NCBI GenBank assembly: GCA_963971405.1
Contig: OZ020484.1
Span: 38,214,770 to 38,278,769, forward strand
Origin: Psococerastis gibbosa
Taxonomy: Eukaryota > Arthropoda > Insecta > Psocodea > Psocidae
DNA length: 64,000 bases
Reading direction: 5' to 3'
Made by a program: the position numbers and the translations under genes. Positions 48,601-60,600 of the stretch are shown piece by piece; the stretch's first letter is position 1, and each line of letters starts with the position of its first letter. The notes below the pieces were generated by a model that was not told the DNA's origin, searched no databases, and saw nothing but the letters and a program-made list of their open reading frames with translations.

Positions 48601-51600
48601 CCCTTTCGGCTCTGGCCGATCAGGAGTAGGGAGATTCCGCAGACCTTGCTTTTCCTCTACACTACAAGCACGTAGCCAGGATTTTATTTCGGGGGGGGGG
48701 GGGGGGCTACCAATGGGTCCGGGGGGGGGGGGGGGTATAGAATACCCCCAATAAAACGGCGGGTCGTTTATTAATAAATCAGCTCCATTATAATATACAT
48801 AAAAAACTCAATTACAATAATATTATTCTTTTTTTCTTCCCTTTTTTACATTTCAGGGGGGCCTTCAGCCCCCAAAGCCCCCTCCCTGGCTACGTGCCTG
48901 CTGCGCTACCTACGCTATGTATTGTACTATGTAATAACAAATAAAAAATACTTAAATGTTTTCCCGACCACAACATCAACACACAAAACACTCTTGTGTT
49001 CCAAATTCCGAGCCACAATGCTGACTATGAACTTTTATTTATCAAATTATTTTCACTTTGGCTGGATGCCATCTTAAAATGGTTGATTTGTCGAAAAAAG
49101 TAGTGAAATGAAAAGTTGTGAAGAAATTTTTCGAAAGTCGAACATTGGTCGCCATCTCAATAGGTAGATGAATCTCCCTAAAATAGCCTGATGATAAAGT
49201 GCATTAAGCAGATAGATTTTATGCAGTAAAATAGCTGAAAATCGGTTGGATACGCATATTGAAGAAGCTTGAACTTTTATTGAATTTTTCATTTTTGGTT
49301 CCTTGTGGTTTTTAAAAGGAGTAATTAATTATTTTCGTCCACATCAATCTTCGCTAGAAAAGGCGTAGGAAGAAGAACAACAACAACCTAAGCACAGTAG
49401 CTTTTGGAGTCAAAATGAAGCAGCCTTACCGTAGTCGATTCCAAAGTGTCCTAGCCCTTGGGTTGATGTCCTGGGGCCACTTAGCTTCCAGGACAGCTCG
49501 ATTGTAATAACCGTAGGTGAGAGCATTCGGTTGAATTCCCCTATTCTTCATCTGCATCATCAGTTTGACTGCCAAGCTCGGCTGTCCATGCACACCGCAC
49601 AGCTGCATCATTACTCTGTAGCACACCTGCACCAAAAATTAAGTTTTATCACTATTATAAGGCAAAATATTTATTTAAGGGAGAAACCAATGGAATGCTA
49701 TATAGTTCTAAGAGGAAACTAACCGTAGAAATCTTTAGTTTTGGAGCAGTGTTCGGGATAGAAATTTACCGAAATTCCTTGAAAAATTATAAAAAAAATA
49801 CCTTAGGGCTTAGACCATGGTGTAGGCTACATAACAAAATAGGCCTTTGACACGGCTTGAAAATACCAAATCTTTTATAACTTACGTATTAAATTAAATA
49901 AAAAAAATTAGTTTTAATTGGTCAATATCTACGGTCAGCTACTCCTGAAACCGGTAGACGAAAACTTATCTATATAGTGCCCTCACTCAAAACTATCGGA
50001 CATAATTATACTATAGTGCCATTTATTAATTAGTTTATTCGCGCCAGGCACAGATCACTTTCTGTCAGTTGCGCATATTAAAACTGGCAATGCTAAAAAT
50101 AACGTACCTCATCAGTAAGTTGTAGTTTAAGCTTGTGAAGTCTGACCAAGAGATCATAAGCAGCCTTCAAACAATACGGGGCTTTTTCTGGATTGACAGA
50201 GACATAACTCGGCAAATGAATAAACCAAACACTGAAAAATTAAGAAAAACATCGTAAGCTTTCTACCAAAGCTAAAGTCTCGGCGTATTTTAGCCAGGGG
50301 GCAACTTTTAGCAGGTAAGTAACGTTTTCAATTAAAAATAAATTTGGTAAGATTAGAATTAGAAAACATGTATTAAACAGGTGAAATAGAATGCAACAAT
50401 TTTAACCTAGCCTACCTATAACACGTTGTGAGAAGATGCCGAACCCAATGAACGCCCTTCTTATCATAGCATTTTCTGGCATTTCGTTGAGCTGACTTTA
50501 CTTCATGCTTTGTTCTCCTTGCGATCGGACTTCCCGGCGCTATGGAGCACTGTGTAACTTGTAGTCTGTTTTTGGGATCTTCTGTTCGAAATAGTGATGG
50601 ATTGAGTGTAAAATGCTGAAACGAAAAAACGTGTTCTTATTACTGGTCAGATTCTTGTGTAAGATGACATTTCTCTGTTTGCTACGACTTACGTGTCACG
50701 GACAATGGCATTCAGTATTGAAGTGTGCGGAACATCAAAGGTTTAAAAGGAAACGGTTGAAAAGTAAGGATCTGCTCCTTTCATTTTACCTTTTACAGAG
50801 ACCTTACTGGAATGGCTCAAATTTATTCTTTGAAATTTGAGTAGTAGAAGGTTATGGTTTTCTTTGGCTCAGAAAAATGATGTGCGTTTGGCTTTGCTCC
50901 TGTAGTGAATTCTCCATATCCACCATTTGCTGAAGTCAGTGGCAAGTAGAACATACTGCAGCAGCCTGATCGAGGCGATTATAATACCGGTATTCATTTA
51001 ATCCCCTGGTAATACAAATGTAAACAAGATAATTTTATAATGGTAAGTGCTATTCAAAATTTGTTTGTTTACAGTTATAATCCTAGGATAGTTATTTAAC
51101 CCTGGTATTATAATCGCCTCGATCAGGCTGCAGGTGTCTAAGTACATCTGACGTAAGCCCCTCCCAACGAACTATCAATATCTTACGTTATATGAGTACG
51201 TTATTTCTTCTGGTAATCCGGACGGGTAAGGTGGTGGAATGAACACTGTCCTCTCACTGTGTGCCTCTTCAAACTCGAGAAGCCGTAAATGGGCATCACC
51301 ATCTTCCACCTTATCGATACAGTAGTCAAAGAAGGCGAGGGCAACTTCCTCCTCCGACACAAAACTCCGAACTTCAATGAATCGATTAAACATTTGTGTA
51401 GCCGTCATCCTTTGATAGAAACCCTGTGAGGATTTGTCACGGGACTTCAAAAAGCCTGCAACAATCATAAATAGTTTTAAAAAAACGTAGGAGGCTGACT
51501 TTGAAAGCTTCGCCGATAGGGCGCATATTCCACGTACGTCAATAGTAAATAGTAAATATGGTATTGACGGACATTTCAATTTTACTCCATTCCATTGTTA

Positions 51601-54600
51601 AAATTGATCAATGATCATAGAGTAAAATCACGCGCTGCAAACAATAACAAACTAAAATGGCGTCATGGGATATGTTAAGTACAAACATTTTATATTTTAT
51701 TGTTTATAAAACAATTTTCATCCATTAAACAGATCGGTGAAGGTCGATCTTACTTCGGATCTCCTACTATTATTAGGTTTTATTAAAAATAATAACTGTA
51801 CGAAGAAAACAAATACAAACAAAATTTCAAAAAACAAATGCAAACAAATTTCAAAAATTTGGCGCATACGTGTCAATAGAAGAAAAGTGATCAACAGTTG
51901 AAAAAAACTAGTGGAATGTAGTGTATCAATGAAAAATTGAAATGTCAACATACCAAATTTACTATTGACTATTGACGTAGGTGGAATATGCGACAGTATA
52001 GTTTTTTAAAAAACGTAGGGGGCTGACTTTGAAAGCTTCGCCGATAAGAAACCTAAACATGTAACATGTAGAAATGTCACGAATATAACTGCTCGGGTAC
52101 GAGAATATTCAAATAAATCCTTGAACTTCTGTGGAGGAAATAAAGAAAAAAATTCACTATTTACAGAGGGAAAATTGTAACAATAACGCTAATTATTAAG
52201 TATCCGTTCATATGCACTTCTTTCAGCATCTGAATTTGCCAGACATACAGTCAACGAGTGTTCCGATGCTTAAAGTCAGATCACATTGAAACGTGAAAAT
52301 CGAAAATCACTAAATATTAACTTGTGTAAAAGGACCAGTCTCTACAACTTACCTTGGAAATCAAAAAGAGACTTTGAATCTGTGGCTCTTTCTGTAGGTG
52401 GTCCAGCTATAGGTTTCAGATAACTCCTATATCCCCTCAAAATGGAGGCCATAAATCGCAAAAACTGTTCTTGCACTTCCAATTGCAGCTTTTGCTAAAG
52501 AAAAAAATAAAGAAATAGAAATGTTTAAATGATAATAATGATAATGCTTATTAAATGTACAGTAGTTGCGAATGGTAGGAAACTTGATTTTTCTCTATTG
52601 GTTAATTATTAGGTTTTATTGACTTTTCATTCATTGATTCACTGGACTGTTTTAAAAAGAAATAATTTTAAAACCAATAATACATACCTCCTTCTCTTTG
52701 AATTGAAAATCAAACATCTCATCACAGGCATCCCTATCCAATGAGGAACGAGAGGATTTTAAAATGTGATTTTTCTCACTCAGAAATTCCAAAGCCGCTT
52801 TGAGCGCACGGGCGGGCCTTTTGGGTAACATTTTATGAGACAACGATACCTTTTCTCCAGAACTGAAAGAAACATCATTTGAAATAGATTTCAATTAGGA
52901 ATTAATTTTAAAAAAAAATGAATGCTTTTTTCAGTAACAATTATAAGCAAAAGCTTAAAATAGTCTAATTAGCAATTCTTACACAGTAATGAAGCTAGTA
53001 TCCAGATCAATGTAGGTGACGTCTGAGGGTGGTTCTTCAAAGAACCCAGTGTCGAAAATCCTCGAATCGACGCCAATGAGGAAAGGCACTGGCGCATGAA
53101 GGACTCCGGCAAGGCTCAGTGGACATAGTGGGATATAAGGGCAAGGCCATTTGAAAGGGAATACAATCTGAAACATTAAAACATCACTCGACCTACTTTA
53201 GATATCTTTGTCATGGTAAGAGAAAAAAAACACAATTTTGTCAAATATTAATCAAATAATACAATATGAGGAACAGGGATAGACTAGACTGGTAATCAAA
53301 AGAAGAAGAGTAGAAGTAACAGCTGGAGGATCTACATGTCTTGAGGACTAAACAAGCTCCCCCAAGAAATCGTCAACTTGCCTCAAAATGCCTTTAAATA
53401 TTGCCTTTCCGTGAAAGAATTCTTGGAGACCAACCACGGTAGCCTGTATAGTGTAGGGCCTTAGTACCACTCTTAGGTATTGCATTTATTGTGAATTCTT
53501 TAATTTATTCAGTATGTTAAATTATTTTGTATACTAATTTAAGACGAGATCGAGCTACATCCATGCACTGCGTACAGCCACTGCGTACATGGATGCAGGT
53601 AAAATGACATTTATAAATGTTCAATTGATTTGATTTCAATATTTTGATGAGAACTTTCTTCAAAGTCTACATTACGTCTTCAATGGTAGTTCTATAAGGA
53701 ATATTTCCCGTAACATTTGATTTTGTAATTGTATGTGTAGCGTGTCACTTTGGTGGGGCCTTTGTGACGTCAGTATCTGTCACAGTAGGTTTTTTCCGGG
53801 TCGGTTTGCAAACCTTGGCAAGGTCTGCAAACATGATCTGGCTTGTGCATTTTGTCGCATCACTTCGGGTGTCGGTTGATGCATGTAGAACTTCAGGCTG
53901 TGTACCGTAGATGTCTAGGCCGCTTATGCTTATACATGGGCGAGACCGGCTTCTTACGGTGTACAGTCTGATTAATCTCTAACGGTCACCCGGAGGTGAT
54001 AAAAAGGCAGCGACTGACAGTTACTGCGTCCAGTCTCATCCAACTTTTACCGTAAACGTTCTTTTATTTTTGACATATTATGTATTTTTTGATTCTTGAC
54101 TCGCCAAAATCACTTTATTAGAAGATCTCCAAATTGTGAACGTATAAAAGTGTATAGTGATTATTAGATATAATTGTGAGTGAACTTCAAGAATGAATTT
54201 CATGTGAACGCAGTAATGGGGCGGTGAGCGAGGGCTCCCCCCCAATCATGCTGATCCAGTACTCAGAGCTGAGCGCATCGGGCCATTGCCCCTCGCGCCC
54301 CTTTCGACGGTTACCAGGGACCTCTACACTGTCAATCCAGCCGAGTTACCAAACTGGCACAAGTGCGTGATATCCCACTTATAGAGTAAGTCCGCTATAT
54401 GTGAATAATATAATGTACAACCATGTTTACCTACGATATTTCTTATTAATTAGCAGAATGACCTATCCGTAGCTAGTCGGATGCTTGAGGAGATTTTAGA
54501 GTCAGTTCAAGAGAAATCTCCACAAGAAAAATGGCGCCCAACGTAAATTTTTTTTTTTTTTTTAACTTGATTAATGGTTTTTGATAGATAATGTTTCTGT

Positions 54601-57600
54601 GTTGCAGTTTTATTTTTCTCTTGCATTTTGCCACTTACGGCTAATTCGGATTGTTCGCAATGTAACGTAATGATATTGTTCCTTGAATTTTTAATTGCAC
54701 ATGGTTTGCGGTCATATTTGTATAAGATAGTACTTTGCCATACGGTATGTTGTTCATAAGATGCCTTGCACTAGGTTCATATTGTACAGTTTTTTTGGTG
54801 AGCTCTTTATTCACGTAACGCGTACGTAATTATTTCTCCCAAATTTGATACATGCACATCTGGCGTGGGTCGATTGGTCACTGGCTAAAGTGCGACTTGA
54901 ACGAATTTTCACTTGTTTCGGTGATGGAGAATGCTGTTAGTGGATGGTTTCTTATATTGGGATCTGCTGCAGTTTGGTGTCTTCTTAGGTAATCTGGTGT
55001 AACTCTTAATTGAAATTTTTCCTAAGGTGTCGGGAGTGCCTATGCGAGCCATGGGTTTGGGCTTGTCTTATTAGGTTGCCTCCTGTCAACTGCTACATGT
55101 GTGAGCAGGTTCGTTTTTGTTAAAATCAGCTGTTAGTCCAGTAACGTGTATGCTTTACTGAGAAACTAGGCGTAATTTTTTTTTTTTTCTTTTGCTTTTA
55201 TTTTTCTCTCTAATTGGGTAAGTTTTTCATGTACGTTAATTTCTGCCAGTATATTGTCGTGGGCATTGCCAGCCGACAATTGGCTACTGAGATTATTGTA
55301 TATCTAGATTCTACTTCCTGATTGACTCTTGCCTACTACGAGAATTAATGTGTGGTTTTTTTTTTTCATTACACGTACACGTACCTTTTACACCGTTAAT
55401 TTGCTCAAGGGGGAGGGTTGGGTTAGAATGTTAAACTGAGGCCCATAGGGGGGTTAGGTAGAGTTACACAGGTTACCTACATACTGTATTCATACAGGTT
55501 GGCGTGGTTTAGGTTGAGTGTTTTATATAGGTTGGTGTTTGGATGGACTGGTTACTGTTTTGGGGTTAGGGCGAGTGCCCGCCTTACCTATTTTATGAAA
55601 ATTGTGGCCTTGGCTCATGTGACATTTTTAAATTCTTGACTGGTCGTTCTTCTCTTTGGGTTGTTTCAATATGCTTGGTAACCTATTTGGTTGTGTAGAT
55701 GACAAGAGTTCGGTTTCCTTTTTGTTTACAGGTTCCCTAGAAGTATGTTTGTATCTGGTTAAAGTTCCCCTGGGGACCCCAGATTGTGAATGGTGCCCCC
55801 TCTTGCTTCCTCGGTGGTTGAGCCGGGCAGTTTTGACCTGTTGTATCACACCTTGGGTATGTTTGTAGCGGGTTCGCCTGAACTTTCAGTGAGATACCTC
55901 CTCTAGTTTTGGTTCCATTGGTTGTCGAGCCTGGCAGTTTTGGCCTGTTGTATCACGCCATGGACGACTAGTAGCAGGCTCGTCTGATTTGTCAGTGACG
56001 CTGTTTGAGATGTTGGTACTGATGGAACTCTGGTTTTCCTGTTCAACTTGTATGTTTGCTTGTGTGAATGAGTCTTGTGGTTCTCTGAAATGTATGTCAT
56101 TGGTTTCCTTTTTATTTATTTATATCTCTTGTCACCTCAGAACCCGACTCTGTATTTTTCTTGGTATCGTATACCCGATTGCTCCTTAATGATTGAATTG
56201 TAACATGTACCCTAATCTGTGTCTGACTTGCAGAACTGTTTATTATTTTTTGGTCTTCTTTCTCTCTCCTTTCGCTTTTTTTTGGGGGGGGGGGGATATT
56301 CTGTGACGTCAGTATCTGTCACAGTAGGTTTTTTCCGGGTCGGTTTGCAAACCTTGGCAAGGTCTGCAAACATGATCTGGCTTGTGCATTTTGTCGCATC
56401 ACTTCGGGTGTCGGTTGATGCATGTAGAACTTCAGGCTGTGTACCGTAGATGTCTAGGCCGCTTATGCTTATACATGGGCGAGACCGGCTTCTTACGGTG
56501 TACAGTCTGATTAATCTCTAACGGTCATCCGGAGGTGATAAAAAGGCAGCGACTGACAGTTACTGCGTCCAGTCTCATCCAACTTTTACCGTAAACGTTC
56601 TTTTATTTTTGACATATTATGTATTTTTTGATTCTTGACTCGCCAAAATCACTTTATTAGAAGATCTCCAAATTGTGAACGTATAAAAGTGTATAGTGAT
56701 TATTAGATATAATTGTGAGTGAACTTCAAGAATGAATTTCATGTGAACGCAGTAATGGGGCGGTGAGCGAGGGCTCCCCCCCAATCATGCTGATCCAGTA
56801 CTCAGAGCTGAGCGCATCGGGCCATTGCCCCTCGCGCCCCTTTCGACGGTTACCAGGGACCTCTACACTGTCAATCCAGCCGAGTTACCAAACTGGCACA
56901 AGTGCGTGATATCCCACTTATAGAGTAAGTCCGCTATATGTGAATAATATAATGTACAACCATGTTTACCTACGATATTTCTTATTAATTAGCAGAATGA
57001 CCTATCCGTAGCTAGTCGGATGCTTGAGGAGATTTTAGAGTCAGTTCAAGAGAAATCTCCACACCTTACCAATAGGCGAAAGAACAAATACTCACCATAG
57101 CAATTGCTTCTACAACAGCAGTAAGAACATTGGGTCTAAGCGAGTGAACGAGTATTTTGTGCTCCATAAGAACTAACAAGAGGACGAGTAACGTGTCTTC
57201 AACGCAAAGAGTTTCCAACAAATCGAGGAATCCAGCTCCACTATAAAAAAATATTTAATCAATTAATATACAGTACATGAAACATTTCATGCCATTGACC
57301 ATTATATGGTCCATTAATTACAATGTTTAGTACCATCATAATTGGATAAAATATTTATATTTAATTTTTTTTCTACGATGCAAAGAATAACATATATTTT
57401 CTTTTTTCAATGATATGAATACAACTGTGCAAGTTAACACACACCTCTCAAAAACATAACTAGCTGCTCAAACGTTTAGTGTAACAATCACTTTCCGCTG
57501 ACATGCAAATTCTAAGATTTGAGTAAAGTATGGTGGCCATTCCACCGGCGAATTTACTTCATATTTGATTTTTTGAATTTTGTCAATGACGTTTGTTTCG

Positions 57601-60600
57601 TTTTAAGGAGACTATTATATAGATACTTAACTTATCTATTATAAATTAAGTTATAATATGGTAGAAACTTATAACTTAATTTATAATAGATAAGTTAAGT
57701 ATCTACATAATAGTTTCCTCAAAACAAAACAAACGCCAATCACAAAATTCACAAAATCAAATATGAAATAAATTCGCCTGTGGAATGGCCGCCTATTCAT
57801 TAGATCTCTCTGTAGATTTGAAGAATATCGGCGAATGCGCACATAAAGTCTACATTACGTCTTCACTAGTAGATCTATGAGGAATATTTCCAGTGACATT
57901 TGATTGTAACACTGAACTATGAAAATATACGTATTTATTATTATTATGCTACATGGGGCATATTACAATAGAATCCTCTCTTACAGTAATTTTCGAGTAA
58001 AAGCCAAAACTTTTCGGTTACCTCTTAGGAAGGGAAACGCCGGTCGGTTGGCTCAAAATCAACTTATCACGGGTAGAGAGCTGTATAAGGATACGCGGTC
58101 TTTGAGGGGACGGAAATGGCACTTCATCCAGTAGATGTGAAATGTACCTGCAAACAAATCATTCAATCACATCAACTATTGCTCAGGATGAGCGAAACGC
58201 GCCTGCAACAAGTGTTTAATACGTTATTTTAGTCGAATAACTTCACAATGCATTAAAAAGTGTTAAAAAAACATAGTATTTTTTCAGTTTAATTTGTAAT
58301 AGCCTATTGTACAACTATTTAATTGTATTATTTATCATGGGTTAATTGTAAGAGTGGGCCGAAATTCACCCAAATGGAAAATAAATACGATTTTCATTTT
58401 ATTTTCTAAATTTCAAAAGGAATCTTTTAGGGGAGATAAAACACTACCGCTGTGCAATTCTTAGTATTATCGCGTCTACTGGCTCATGGTCTACCGTAAT
58501 CACACCTTAACTGCGCAACAGGTACAGTTGACATTATGCTGTGCGAAGTTTTCCTAAGGCGGGGTTTCCACATACGTCAATCGTCAATGAGAAATATGAA
58601 ATTGAAGGTTTAGCAGACATTAAAGACATACTAAAAATTCTTCTACCACGTCAAAACCATATTTCTCATTGACGATTGACGTATATGGAAACCCCGCCTA
58701 AACCCAGAAAACAGTAATCCATGTGACAAAAATGTTGAATACCTCGACAGTGCAATGCTAGATGAGGATTTATAAGCATTGTGGCTTCGAGTGAAAGAGT
58801 TCAAATAAATTTATAATGATTTGACTAGAGTTCTATACAGGAGAGATGGGACATTCGAGCGCGCCAAAAATATTTTTGAATTCTGCACCTGCTACGTGGC
58901 GAGTGGCCCTAGAATTAAAAAAAAATTTACGAGAAGCGAATGCCCCATATATAGTAGAACTTTAGGTTTGATAATGGCAATTTTTCTAAATACATACCTC
59001 TCAATTGGAATGGGAATTGGGTCTTCCCGCGACAAATTATAAATAAATCGAAGGAATCCTTCAAAACAATCGAAGAATGGCCAATGAGATAAAATACATA
59101 TGCATTTGTTCGTGTTGACTGTGACTGCTTCAGAATCTAAGTTTGGTTCTGACTTCCGCTTACCCCCTCCACTCCCCATTACTGATTTCACTAGAGCTGT
59201 CCTCTGATCGGCAGGGAGGTCCTTCGAGGGACACCGTTCATAAAAAGTAACTGCCGCTCCATAAACCTAAAAAAATATATTCCTAGAGTATACAAAACAG
59301 AATACTAGGTCTAAGGGGAATTGATCCATATTTTATTACATTAAACACAGGACCGTACTTATACAATGTGCGCTATGCGAACTTTCTTCATTCAGACACT
59401 GCCTGAATTAGGAAAAACAAGGTATCTTTGAGGATGTTTCACAATACTAGAAATTCGCTTAGAGACTTGTTTATCGTCTAAGCGCGCATGATGTGTATCG
59501 AATCGCAGCAATGGAGTTTAGTTTTTAAATGGCTTCAGGTGTCTATTAATTTGCGAGAAGAGACATTTGCGTTGAGATGTTACTTTTTTTGCTCCCTGCC
59601 CAAGTTGACATAATGTACAAAGCAGAAACCCTTTATGCCCCGTTACGGACTTCTTTGATCGGGAAGGCTGTAGAACAAGTGAGACGCAAACCTAGAAGTA
59701 GTTTCCACATAACACCATGCCCTAAGGTACAAGCAAAGAAACAAATGGGTCAAATGACGGCTTCTCTACTCACCTTCTCCGAAGCGTCAGCAACTGTGAG
59801 GACAAAGGTGGAGAATAGCACAGGAGGCTGGGAGGCCTGCGCCGGCCATACTTCCACCGAGACACCCATGGGCATGCAGAACATAGGAACGGCCGTAGGC
59901 AACGGACAGTCTGCATGGTCCGTGGCCGGGTATCTGCTCAGCAACATCGGCTCATAAGTCACAAGGTTTACCCGCTGCACCGATTTCTTGTAACACAGGT
60001 AAATTGCGTTTCCAAACTAGAAACATAGAAGGGAGTATTCATGATCAAGTACCCGATTTGGCGTCATTGCCTCGCTATGCCTCATTTATTGCACCTTGAG
60101 TTTTGTGGTTCTAGATTCCCAAAGCTCAAAACGTTCTTTATGCCAATTACGACGATCAGTTTGGAAACAGAGGCTACGACGACCCACGAACAACATGCTT
60201 CGGAGGGCATGTAAAGCAGACGGTCCCGGGCCTTCCTAGTTGAGTGTAAGAGAGGGCTTTATAGCCCTAACTCCGCTAGGTTGGCTTAGTAATAGAACAA
60301 AAAAGTCCTTATTTAATATCTGTTCTATTTTTTATCGCTGGTTATCAGTTATAAAATGACATTCTCTGATGGCTATTCAAAGTAACTTACCACAGTGCCT
60401 TTATTGAGGTTTTTCTTGATCATACAGAAGGCGTGCGGTGGCTTCTCGTACTTGGTCTCGTTGATGACGCAGATGTCAGTGACGACAAGCTCGTTGGCAG
60501 GCATGTCGTCCGGAGCGCGCCTGTAGGTCAGATACGTCCTCGACCCCGTCGTGTTGTTAACATTGGCGTCCCTCTTTTGTGGCGTGTACAACACCACTTT

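Larger units (their letters stand above)
53763..57063 (+). mobile_element. Non-coding LTR retrotransposon, copy B
   Basis: Same element as copy A: LTRs 53763-54524 and 56302-57063 (762 bp each), differing by one visible base (C at 53989 where the others have T). The 4-bp duplication is CCTT (53759-53762 and 57064-57067). The primer-binding site TGGCGCCCAACGT is at 54532-54544. The internal region differs from copy A by small indels in homopolymers, a 6- or 7-base gap near 55299 and a few substitutions. No coding capacity. It lies in Crag intron 7, antisense to the gene, its right end 31 nt from the exon 7 donor. Confidence 0.9.
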
